From contig JBAZZQ010000001.1 of assembly GCA_041658725.1 (NCBI GenBank), forward strand, positions 62,001-126,000: a stretch of 64,000 nucleotides of DNA, read 5' to 3'. Under the pieces are notes generated by a model, which did no database searches, was not told the DNA's origin, and worked only from the letters and a program-made list of their open reading frames with translations. Source of the stretch: JBAZZQ01 sp041658725. GTDB lineage: Bacteria; Planctomycetota; Phycisphaerae; JAAYCJ01. The number at the start of each line of letters is the position of its first letter. Positions within the stretch are counted from its first letter, which is position 1. The translations under genes were made by a program, and so were the position numbers. Shown in pieces: positions 41,817 through 49,287 of the stretch.

Positions 41817-42337
41817 TTGTTATCTGTACCAAAATACGCGCTCGGAATGGTCGGCCTGGGAGTCATGGGTCGAAACTTATTATTGAATATGGCTGAGCAC
41901 GGTTACTCGGTGGCGGGATATGACACGGACCTTGAGAAAGTTCAAGCTCTGAACACTGAAGGTCATGGCCGCGATGTTCAAGGGGTCAAAAGCATCGAGG
42001 AATTGGTGAAATTAAAGCGTTCCCCGACCCATCATCCTACTGGTCCCCGCCGGTGGACGCGGTCATCCGGGAATTTTGACAATATCTCCAGCCGGGTAAC
42101 GTGATCATCGACGGCGGCAATTCGCACTTTGTCGATACCGACCGACGGCAAAAAATGCTTTCTGAAAACCGAATCGATTTTCTCGGTGGGGGGATCTCCA
42201 GCGGTGAATACGGTGTCCGGCACGGCCCCAGCCTCATGACCAGGGGAACTTGACAAGCTTACGAAAAAGATCAAACCCATCCTTGAAGCGGTCGCTACAA
42301 AAGTCGAGCTAGACAGGTTTGGCAAAATTGAATGTTA
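41817..42337 (+). pseudogene. gnd: 6-phosphogluconate dehydrogenase remnant
   Basis: The first 60 codons encode a clear Gnd N terminus (LGMVGLGVMGRNLLLNMAEHGYSVAGYD). The frame then shifts near 42010: the frame VIIDGGNSHFVDTDRRQKML...FLGGGISSGEYGVRHGPSLM continues the protein in another register up to a stop at about 42255, and a further register reads KVELDRFGKIEC. Only about 170 codons of a 300-480-residue enzyme remain, and the C-terminal helical domain is missing. The break ends where the palindrome at 42342 begins. The loss removes this copy of the oxidative pentose-phosphate step. Confidence 0.85.
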
Positions 42338-42341
42338 AATT

Positions 42342-42371
42342 CATTCTAACATTCTTGAGAATGATAGAATG
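42342..42371. repeat. CATTCTAAC palindrome, copy 2 (left of the winged-helix gene)
   Basis: A 30-bp palindrome with one mismatch, arms CATTCTAACATTCT, centre TG. It lies just beyond the gnd remnant and downstream of the winged-helix gene. Confidence 0.8.
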
Positions 42372-42428
42372 ATGCTTCCTCCAAATTTACTTCTGAGGGT
42401 AGTTATTTTTATCTAATTTTGAAGGCCT

Positions 42429-42698
42429 CTATCGGATTTTTTTTAAGAACATCAGAATATTACTCCCGCGATCGGTCAATTTGTGACGAATACTTTTTCC
42501 GTCGGAACGTTTCATCACCAGACCGGAAATAGCCAAACGCTTTGTATGCGCGGATATTGTCTTAAAGTTGACTCTGAGGTTTTCCGCGATCTCATCCACA
42601 GAAAGTTCAGGATTATTTTCCAAAAGGTGCATAATCTGTATTCTCCGATGGTTGGCATATCCTTTAGTCACACCTTCAAGTCGTCGAAAATTTTCCAT
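42429..42698 (-). CDS. small winged-helix transcription regulator (ArsR/MarR-like)
   Basis: About 89 residues, essentially one winged helix-turn-helix: RRIQIMHLLENNPELSVDEIAENLRVNFKTISAHTKRLAISGLVMKRSDGKSIRHKLTDRG. The recognition helix is NFKTISAHTKRL. There are no metal-binding cysteines in the ArsR pattern. The start is ATG at 42698 (a TTG one codon upstream also fits GAGG). It lies between two CATTCTAAC palindromes: copy 3 lies 70-100 bases upstream of its start and could be its own operator. Confidence 0.78.
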   Translation of the reverse strand: MENFRRLEGVTKGYANHRRIQIMHLLENNPELSVDEIAENLRVNFKTISAHTKRLAISGLVMKRSDGKSIRHKLTDRGSNILMFLKKIR

Positions 42699-42770
42699 CA
42701 ATTCAAAACCTCGTTAAAATATATTTTGCGTATTATTGACCCATAAATACGATGATTTGTCAAGGGTATT

Positions 42771-42800
42771 CATTCTAACATTCTCAAGAATGTTAGAATG
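42771..42800. repeat. CATTCTAAC palindrome, copy 3 (right of the winged-helix gene)
   Basis: A perfect 30-bp palindrome with arms CATTCTAACATTCT and AGAATGTTAGAATG and centre CA, so it is oriented opposite to copies 1 and 2. It sits in the promoter region of the winged-helix gene. Copies 2 and 3 therefore form inverted ends of a 459-bp unit. Confidence 0.85.
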
Positions 42801-43054
42801 ACTTAACTGAATAAAAACGTTCTTCTGATCCCTTCGGTGCGATCATAGGCAGCGCCTACGAAATATCTTACCTACCCAACACAGTGCCGGATAACTTACT
42901 AACCTCTCTCCAGATCAGCATGAGACAAGAGAACTTCACCCATAGATCGCTTTGGACTTAACGTGCAAGAATATGCACAAACGTTTTTGTCTGTCCATTG
43001 AATATGAAACCGAATAAAATATCTTTTATAGATTACCGTGGAAAGGACGCCGAT

Positions 43055-43408
43055 ATGAAACTAACCGAAATCGCCCGGGAACTTGATCTTGAACCGCTAA
43101 CGCCTGAAATTCTTTCCGATGCTTCACCGGATATTACGGCTGGGTATGTGTCCGATCTATTAAGCGACGTTTTGGCTCATGCCCCCGCGCAGGGGGTTCT
43201 GGTCACGGTCCAGGTCCACATGAACGTGATCGCCGTGGCGGTGCATGCGAATTTGACGGCCGTGATCTTCGCCGCAGATCGCCGACCCGAACCACCGGTC
43301 ATCGAAAAGGCGATGGCGGAAAAAATTACCCTCTTTGTTTCGAAAGATTCCTCGTTTGCAATCGTCGGTAAGTTGTATTCTATGGGATTGCGAGGACCTT
43401 GTGCGTGA
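43055..43408 (+). CDS. DRTGG-domain-like protein of the hydrogenase cluster
   Basis: About 117 residues starting MKLTEIARELDLEPLTPEI, with a C-terminal alpha/beta domain (VLVTVQVHMNVIAVAVHANLTAVIFAADRRPEPPVIEKAMAEKITLFVS) that resembles the DRTGG domains encoded beside iron-only hydrogenases. The family's function is not established. The ATG at 43055 follows AAAGGA by seven bases; the frame is open for 19 codons further upstream. It overlaps the next gene by four bases (GTGA). Confidence 0.6.
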   Translation: MKLTEIARELDLEPLTPEILSDASPDITAGYVSDLLSDVLAHAPAQGVLVTVQVHMNVIAVAVHANLTAVIFAADRRPEPPVIEKAMAEKITLFVSKDSSFAIVGKLYSMGLRGPCA

Positions 43409-44142
43409 AACGCTTCCTGGCCGATCTGCACATCCATACCGCTCTTTCACCTTGTGCATCAGAGGAAATGACTCCGCCTGCCATCGTAACAGAATCGATC
43501 GGCCTGGGTTTACACCTGATCGCCATTTGCGATCATAATTCGACGGGTAATATTTCCGCTGTTCAAAAAGCCGCCGGGAATAAAATCGTCGTGCTGGCGG
43601 GAATTGAAATCACGACAGCGGAGGAGGTTCACATCCTCGGTATCTTTCCAGATCCGCTATCCGCCTCCGCCGTCGGCAAAAAAGTGCTTGCCACTCTTCC
43701 CGAATCGACCAATGCGTCGCGAGGGTTCGGAGAGCAACTTTTAATGGACGAAACCGGCAAGGTCCTCGCCACGGAAAACAAGATTCTTTCTTTCGCGTCG
43801 TCTTTCACTTTATCCCAGACTGTAAAACTGATCAAAGATTATAAGGGTCTTGTCATCGCCTCGCACATAGATCGGCCGTCCTACAGCGTGCTAAGCCAGC
43901 TCGGAATTTTTCCCAATAACGCCGGATTCGACGCGGTTGAAGTCTCACCCGCGGGTTTGGCGTCGTCGCGTGCCGCGATCTACTCCGCTCCGGGTCTGCC
44001 CATCGTTACCTCCTCCGACAGCCACGACCTGACGACCATCGGCACCTGCTACTCCATGCTCGAAATGAAAAAACCGACCTTTGAAGAACTGGCCCTGACG
44101 CTTAAAGGCATCGGCGAGCGGAGGATTTACAACAGTGCGTGA
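43405..44142 (+). CDS. PHP-domain metal-dependent phosphoesterase-like
   Basis: About 245 residues. PHP motifs: LADLHIHTALSPCASEEMTP (HxH), AICDHN, IEITTAEEVHILGIF (Glu and His) and ASHIDRPSYS, with TSSDSHDL near the end. These bind three metals in PHP phosphoesterases. GTG start (GAGG nine bases upstream) overlapping the previous stop, and the following HATPase gene overlaps by eight bases. Such PHP proteins recur beside [FeFe] hydrogenase genes; the substrate is unknown. Confidence 0.8.
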   Translation: MKRFLADLHIHTALSPCASEEMTPPAIVTESIGLGLHLIAICDHNSTGNISAVQKAAGNKIVVLAGIEITTAEEVHILGIFPDPLSASAVGKKVLATLPESTNASRGFGEQLLMDETGKVLATENKILSFASSFTLSQTVKLIKDYKGLVIASHIDRPSYSVLSQLGIFPNNAGFDAVEVSPAGLASSRAAIYSAPGLPIVTSSDSHDLTTIGTCYSMLEMKKPTFEELALTLKGIGERRIYNSA

Positions 44143-44671
44143 CCTATCCCTTCACATCCTCGACTTGATCGAAAACTCCATCCGAGCCCAAGCCACCATC
44201 GTGGCCGTCACCGTCGAGCAAAACACCCAAAAAAATATTTTACGAATCGTCATCGAAGACAACGGCCCAGGTTTAAGCATCACCCCCGAGCAGGCCACCG
44301 ATCCCTTTTATACCACCAAAGAAGGCAAACGCACCGGCCTGGGTCTGAGCCTGTTTCGCACCACGGCAGAACTTGCCGGCGGAACGCTCACCCTCGCAAA
44401 ATCAAATTTAGGCGGTTTGGCCGTCGAAACTGTCATGGAATTAAATCACATTGACCGCCGTCCCCTCGGCGATCTTTCCGCCACCTTCTTTACCATCGCC
44501 TGCACCAACCCCAAAATCGACCTCTGGTGCCGATTGATTACCGACAATCAAAATCACCTCGTGAAACTTTCCGAGATCGCCGGCGAGCTTTTCCACGAAA
44601 AACAAAATTGCTTCGCCATTGCCCAAAAATTTTCTGAAAAAATCAAAAATAAGCTGTCAATTCTTGCTTGA
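44135..44671 (+). CDS. HATPase_c ATP-binding protein of the hydrogenase cluster
   Basis: 178 residues. The first 110 form a histidine-kinase-like ATPase: LDLIENSIRAQAT (N box), IEDNGPGL (G1) and TGLGLSLFRTT (G2). There is no phosphorylatable His domain, so it is not a kinase of the normal kind; anti-sigma-like or accessory activity is possible. It starts with GTG and overlaps the PHP gene. A perfect promoter overlaps its last codons and faces the hydrogenase structural genes. Confidence 0.75.
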   Translation: MRDLSLHILDLIENSIRAQATIVAVTVEQNTQKNILRIVIEDNGPGLSITPEQATDPFYTTKEGKRTGLGLSLFRTTAELAGGTLTLAKSNLGGLAVETVMELNHIDRRPLGDLSATFFTIACTNPKIDLWCRLITDNQNHLVKLSEIAGELFHEKQNCFAIAQKFSEKIKNKLSILA

Positions 44672-44696
44672 CTACAATGATTCCTTTCGTTATACT
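44668..44696 (+). promoter_or_regulatory. sigma70-type promoter facing the hydrogenase genes
   Basis: TTGACT, a 17-base spacer and TATACT at 44691-44696: the best consensus match seen in the window. It overlaps the stop of the HATPase gene. Transcription would start near 44703, leaving a leader of about 500 bases before hydC, or it may serve an unseen small RNA. Confidence 0.6.
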
Positions 44697-44876
44697 ACCC
44701 TGCGCAACGCGGTTCGTGCAGACGTTTATTTTTTTGAATCCAACCGTATTAGGATTGGCTCCCAAAAAGCTCTTTGAAAAGTAAATCTACGTCATAAGGC
44801 TGAAAATATCAATAGCTTTAAAGTTTAATAGTGCACTTCTGATAAAGTTCACAAACTCAATGAGGTAAAATAAAAA

Positions 44877-44936
44877 ATCGTCACATTTTTCACAGTTTCT
44901 TTTTTTTATGCTTTAGATTGTTACTTTTTTCACAGT
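44877..44936 (+). promoter_or_regulatory. two Rex-like operators 40 bp apart
   Basis: ATCGTCACATTTTTCACAGT (44877-44896) and ATTGTTACTTTTTTCACAGT (44917-44936) are direct repeats whose start points differ by exactly 40 bp, about four helical turns. Each half resembles the TTGTNA...TCACAA inverted form bound by the NADH/NAD sensor Rex. They precede an NAD-linked hydrogenase, a usual Rex target. Rex itself is not in the window. Confidence 0.4.
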
Positions 44937-45059
44937 GCGTGTTTTTGTCGATTTAGGCTTGTGACCTGAAAGTGACAGGATTTCCAAAAATGACTCAGCT
45001 TTTGATCCTTCGAAATGCATAGGCACAATGTTGTATGCCCCTTCATTTTGCAGAATCGA

Positions 45060-45152
45060 TAACCGTTGTGCCACGGCCGGCTTGTCCAGCCGTATCTTTA
45101 AAGAGCACGGCCGGACAAGCCGACCGTGGCACAATAGGAGCTGAACGGTTAC
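45060..45152. repeat. REP/MITE-like element, copy 4
   Basis: Right end CTGAACGGTTAC and left end TAACCGT; two inner hairpins (CACGGCCGG.../CCAGCCGT and CACGGCCGG/CCGACCGTG) around CTTTAAAGAG. It lies between the Rex-like sites and hydC, so transcripts of the hydrogenase operon would include it. Confidence 0.8.
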
Positions 45153-45204
45153 CGGAATAGATCATCATATTGATAACTTTTTTTCGAAAGAAATGGAGAT
45201 TAAG

Positions 45205-45738
45205 ATGAGCGGTGAAAAATGCAAATGCGCGTGTAGCCAGGAAGTATCGGAAGAGCAGCTTCTGACCCGGCTTGACGAGGTGCTCACTGAGTATCACGAC
45301 AAGCCTGGGGCGCTGATTCCCGTGCTGCAGATTGCCCAGGGCATTTTCGGGTATCTGCCCGAATCGGCCCTCAAGCGGATCAGCCTGGGATTGAACAAGT
45401 CGTACAGCGAAGTGGCAGGCGTGGTGGGATTTTATTCCTTTTTCTCGACCGTTCCCCGCGGTAAACACCTGATTCGTGTTTGCCTGGGAACCGCCTGTTA
45501 TGTTCGCGGTGGAAAGCGCGTTTTGGATGTCCTTAAACAAAAATTGGGAATCGACGTTGGTGGAACGACACCGGACCGGATATTTTCACTTGATGTCGCA
45601 CGGTGTTTCGGTGCGTGCGGATTGGCTCCGGCGATCAGCATCGACGACGAAGTCCACCAGCGGGTCAAACCTACCAAAATTAACGAAATCCTCGATCAAT
45701 ACCGCGATAAAGACGCGGCAGATCAGAAGGGAGCATAA
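45205..45738 (+). CDS. NuoE/HydC-like [2Fe-2S] subunit of the bifurcating hydrogenase
   Basis: About 177 residues of the 24-kDa (NuoE) family. Residues after GIFGYLPESALKRIS lead into a thioredoxin-like fold with the four [2Fe-2S] cysteines in CLGTACYVRGG and ARCFGACGLAPA. In HydABC-type enzymes it passes electrons between flavin and iron-sulfur centres. I use the ATG at 45205, six bases after GGAG; the ATG at 45193 would add four residues. It heads hydC, ferredoxin-like, hydB-like, hydA. Confidence 0.85.
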   Translation: MSGEKCKCACSQEVSEEQLLTRLDEVLTEYHDKPGALIPVLQIAQGIFGYLPESALKRISLGLNKSYSEVAGVVGFYSFFSTVPRGKHLIRVCLGTACYVRGGKRVLDVLKQKLGIDVGGTTPDRIFSLDVARCFGACGLAPAISIDDEVHQRVKPTKINEILDQYRDKDAADQKGA

Positions 45739-45740
45739 TC

Positions 45741-46106
45741 ATGGATAACAAAATCAAAAGTCCAGCCGATTTAAAAAATCTTAGAGACAAACTTAAAAGC
45801 ACCACCGATCTTCGCCAGGGTCCCAAGGAGATTCAGATTACCGTTCACATGGGCACGTGCGGGATCGCGGCTGGGGCGAGAGACGTCCTCCAGCAGTTGG
45901 CCTCGGAATTAGGCCAGGCCGGTTTGGATAATGTGACACTACGAAATTCCGGCTGCATCGGTCTGTGTGATCGTGAACCGATGATATCCATGATCGACAA
46001 GAACGGCGAACAATTCCGCTATGGCAAGCTAGATCGAAACAAGGTGCATGAAATCGTTCAGAAACATCTGATTAATAACGAACCTGTATTGCAATATACC
46101 GTTTAG
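45741..46106 (+). CDS. thioredoxin-like [2Fe-2S] ferredoxin-domain protein
   Basis: 121 residues with a single thioredoxin-like ferredoxin fold. The cysteine pattern GTCGIAAGARD ... GCIGLCDREPMI supplies a [2Fe-2S] site, as in the N-terminal domains fused to NuoF in hydrogenases. A GGGAG ribosome site precedes the ATG. It lies two bases after hydC and 14 bases before the hydB-like fusion, so it probably belongs to the complex as an extra electron carrier. Confidence 0.8.
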   Translation: MDNKIKSPADLKNLRDKLKSTTDLRQGPKEIQITVHMGTCGIAAGARDVLQQLASELGQAGLDNVTLRNSGCIGLCDREPMISMIDKNGEQFRYGKLDRNKVHEIVQKHLINNEPVLQYTV

Positions 46107-46120
46107 GAGACGAAACAAAA

Positions 46121-49100
46121 ATGGACAACAATATAAGAACTCACATTCTCGTTTGTGCCGGGGCGGGGTGCGTGGCTTCGGGGTCGCTCGAAGTCAGTGC
46201 CGCCTTGCAGGAGTCCCTGGAACGTCAGGGTTTGTCGGGTGAAACCAAAGTGATCGAAACCGGCTGTCTGGGCCCCTGTGCCGTCGGACCTGTGGCTGTC
46301 GTGTATCCCGATGGAATCTTTTACCAGAACGTCAAACCCGCCGACGCCGAGGAAATCGTCAAAGAACATATTTTAAAGGGCAGGGTCGTGGAACGGCTGG
46401 TTCGCAAGGACAACGACGGTTCAAAGGCCATCCCGGCGCTCAACCAGATCGACTTTTTCAACGGTCAGCAGCGAATCGTTTTACGCAATTGCGGATTGAT
46501 CGATCCCTTGCGAATTGAGGAATACATTACCCGCGACGGTTATCAGGCCTTGGCGAAGGTCCTGACGGAAATGACTCCGGAGCAGGTTACCGATGTGGTA
46601 AAAAAATCCGGCCTTCGCGGCAGAGGCGGGGCGGGTTTTTCCACGGGTCTCAAGTGGGAATTCACACGAAAGGCCAAAGGCGAACGAAAATTTGTTTTGT
46701 GTAACGCCGATGAAGGCGATCCCGGCGCGTTCATGGACCGAAGCGTCCTGGAAGGTGATCCGCACAGCGTGATCGAAGCTATGGCCATCGCCGCTTTCGC
46801 AATCGGAGCTCATCAGGGGTTTGTGTATGTTCGAGCGGAATATCCGCTGGCGGTCAGACGACTCGGTGTCGCTCTGGAACAAGCGCGGGACTTTGGATTG
46901 CTCGGCAAAAATATCATGGGCACGGGATTTGATTTCGATCTGGAAATCCGAATGGGTTCCGGAGCGTTTGTCTGCGGTGAGGAAACGGCTCTGATGACTT
47001 CGATTGAAGGTCATCGCGGTGAACCGCGTCCTCGTCCGCCGTTCCCGGCCAACAAGGGTCTCTGGGGTATGCCCAGTTTGCTTAATAACGTCGAAACTTA
47101 TGCCAATATTCCCGTCATTATTCTTAAAGGCGCGGAATGGTTCGCATCAATCGGGACCGCCAAGAGCAAGGGCACGAAAGTCTTCGCCCTCGCCGGTGCC
47201 GTCAATAATACCGGATTGGTCGAAGTTCCCATCGGAATGCCGCTCGGTCAGATTATTTATGATATCGGCGGTGGAATCCCCAACGGTAAAAAATTCAAAG
47301 CCGCCCAGATCGGCGGACCCTCCGGCGGATGTATCCCGAAAGAATATTTGAACGTTCCGGTCGATTATGAATCGCTGAACGAACTCGGCGCGATCATGGG
47401 TTCAGGCGGATTGATCGTCATGGACGAAGACACCTGCATGGTCGATATGGCTCGGTTCTTCCTCGATTTTGTCCAGGATGAATCGTGCGGAAAGTGTCCC
47501 CCCTGCCGCATCGGGACCAAACGCATGTTGGAAATCGTCAACCGCATCTGCGAAGGCCAGGGCGAGGAAGGCGATATCGAAAAATTGATTTCTCTGGGTA
47601 ATCAGATCAAAGATACCGCTTTGTGCGGCTTGGGCCAGACGGCGCCAAATCCGGTGCTTTCGACCATTCGCCATTTCCGGCATGAATACGAGGCCCATAT
47701 CCGTCAGAAGAAATGTCCCGCTGGAGTTTGCGCCGCGTTCGTCCGGGCTCCTTGCCAAAACGCCTGTCCGGCGGGTGTGGATATTCCCGGCTATGTTTCA
47801 CTCATCGGCGAAGGACGATACACCGAAGCTTTGAAATTACATCGCGAGCGAAATCCATTCGCCGCCGTCTGCTCGCGCGTTTGTTTCCATACCTGCGAAG
47901 ACAAATGCCGAAGGTCCGCTGTGGACGAATCGGTTTCCATCCGCGGTCTGAAGCGTTTCATGGTCGAGCAGGAAGTCGATACCCAATTACCGGAAATTCT
48001 TCAAAACGACCAAAACGCGAAACGCAAGATTGCGATCATCGGAGGAGGGCCTGCGGGTCTGACCTGTGCTTATTTCCTGGCTCGATTGGGCTATAAGCCG
48101 AAAGTTTTTGAATCCGAAAATCGGGCTGGCGGAATGCTGGTCCAGACTATTCCCGCTTATCGGCTGCCTCGTCAGGAACTCGACCGGGAAATCCGGATGA
48201 TCGAGAAAATGGGAGTAACCATTCAGACCAACGCCCGGCTGGGAAAAGATTTTACCCTCAAGAGTTTGCGTGATGAAGGATACGAAGCCGTATTCCTCGC
48301 CTGCGGCGCGCCGAATGGAAGCCTGCTCGGTATTCCCGGAGAAAAAGCCACCGGCGTGATCGACGCCATCGGAATGCTCCGCGAATATAACTTGACGGGT
48401 AACACCAAAGTCGGACAAAACGTGGTTGTGGTCGGAGGCGGAAACGCCGCTATCGACGCCGCACGCTGTGCCGTTCGGTTGGGTGCCAAAAGCGTAACTG
48501 TCGTCTACCGGCGAACCCGGGCGGAAATGCCCGCCTACGCAGAAGAAATCGACGAGGCCCAGCGGGAAGGGGTTCATCTGAACGTCCTGGTCGCTCCGGT
48601 GGAAGTCGTCAGCGAATACGGGCACGTAACAGGAATTAAGTGCCGACGAATGGCGCTGGGCGAATTTGATAAAACCGGTCGCCGAAGTCCGACGGCCAGC
48701 GGGCAGGAAGATTTTGTTATCCCCGCCGATCAAATCATCGCCGCCATCGGGCAAAGCCTCGATCCGAAGGAATTCTGTGACGGCGTGGAAGTAAAGTTGA
48801 ACAAACGCCAATATATCGACGTCAATCCGATCAACGGTCAAACGTCCGTCGAATGGATTTTCGCCGGTGGTGACGTCGCCAGCGGACCTTCCTCGGTCGC
48901 CGAGGCCGTCGGAGGTGGAGAACGAGCCGCCGTCGCGATCGACCAGTTCCTGACCGGTCAAATCCACGCCTTCTGGCGAGCCGAAACGGCGGTCGATACC
49001 TTCTTTGATCCCGATGCCGACGCGGTCCAATATGCCCGAGCCAAGATGAGGCTTCTACCCGTCACCAAGCGAAAATGTAATTTCGCGGAAGTTGAATTGA

Positions 49101-49171
49101 CGTGGGAAGAATCCACAGCAGTACGCGAGGCCAAGCGATGCCTGCGTTGTGATTATAGAGAAAGTTCATAA
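46121..49171 (+). CDS. HydB/NuoF fused to a GltD/NfnB-type FAD-NAD(P) oxidoreductase
   Basis: 1016 residues. Domain order: thioredoxin-like ferredoxin (about 1-100; CAGAGCVASG...GCLGPCAVGPV), NuoF flavin/NADH domain (about 120-480; GRGGAGFSTGLKWEF, CNADEGDPGAFMDRS), SLBB and the [4Fe-4S] CGKCPPCRIGTK ... LCGLG, then CPAGVCAAF and a glutamate-synthase small-subunit-type module (about 540-980): CQNACPAGVDIPGY and VCSRVCFHTCEDKCRR for iron-sulfur, GGGPAGLTCAYFLARLG for FAD, GGGNAAIDAARCA for NAD(P). HydB normally ends in two ferredoxin clusters; here they are replaced by a GltD-type unit. The enzyme may link H2, NADH, NADPH and ferredoxin. Ribosome site GGAGACG precedes the ATG. Confidence 0.9.
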   Translation: MDNNIRTHILVCAGAGCVASGSLEVSAALQESLERQGLSGETKVIETGCLGPCAVGPVAVVYPDGIFYQNVKPADAEEIVKEHILKGRVVERLVRKDNDGSKAIPALNQIDFFNGQQRIVLRNCGLIDPLRIEEYITRDGYQALAKVLTEMTPEQVTDVVKKSGLRGRGGAGFSTGLKWEFTRKAKGERKFVLCNADEGDPGAFMDRSVLEGDPHSVIEAMAIAAFAIGAHQGFVYVRAEYPLAVRRLGVALEQARDFGLLGKNIMGTGFDFDLEIRMGSGAFVCGEETALMTSIEGHRGEPRPRPPFPANKGLWGMPSLLNNVETYANIPVIILKGAEWFASIGTAKSKGTKVFALAGAVNNTGLVEVPIGMPLGQIIYDIGGGIPNGKKFKAAQIGGPSGGCIPKEYLNVPVDYESLNELGAIMGSGGLIVMDEDTCMVDMARFFLDFVQDESCGKCPPCRIGTKRMLEIVNRICEGQGEEGDIEKLISLGNQIKDTALCGLGQTAPNPVLSTIRHFRHEYEAHIRQKKCPAGVCAAFVRAPCQNACPAGVDIPGYVSLIGEGRYTEALKLHRERNPFAAVCSRVCFHTCEDKCRRSAVDESVSIRGLKRFMVEQEVDTQLPEILQNDQNAKRKIAIIGGGPAGLTCAYFLARLGYKPKVFESENRAGGMLVQTIPAYRLPRQELDREIRMIEKMGVTIQTNARLGKDFTLKSLRDEGYEAVFLACGAPNGSLLGIPGEKATGVIDAIGMLREYNLTGNTKVGQNVVVVGGGNAAIDAARCAVRLGAKSVTVVYRRTRAEMPAYAEEIDEAQREGVHLNVLVAPVEVVSEYGHVTGIKCRRMALGEFDKTGRRSPTASGQEDFVIPADQIIAAIGQSLDPKEFCDGVEVKLNKRQYIDVNPINGQTSVEWIFAGGDVASGPSSVAEAVGGGERAAVAIDQFLTGQIHAFWRAETAVDTFFDPDADAVQYARAKMRLLPVTKRKCNFAEVELTWEESTAVREAKRCLRCDYRESS

Positions 49172-49188
49172 AAATGGTTTCGACTCGT

Positions 49189-49238
49189 CCCCTGTGGCAG
49201 CAGGGGGTTCCTGAAGAACCCCCGACTACCGTCGGGGG
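49189..49238 (+). other. three overlapping hairpins before hydA
   Basis: Stem I CCCCTG/CAGGGG (49189-49206), stem II GGGGGTTC/GAACCCCC (49203-49223) and stem III CCCCCGAC/GTCGGGGG (49219-49238) share bases, so forming one excludes its neighbour. They occupy the 116-base gap between the hydB-like gene and hydA. They could be a repeat element or a structural switch that sets hydA levels. No U-tract follows stem III. Confidence 0.55.
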
Positions 49239-49287
49239 CTAGTTATGAGATTGTGAAACCGGAGTAAATAACAAGGAGTTATAAAAA

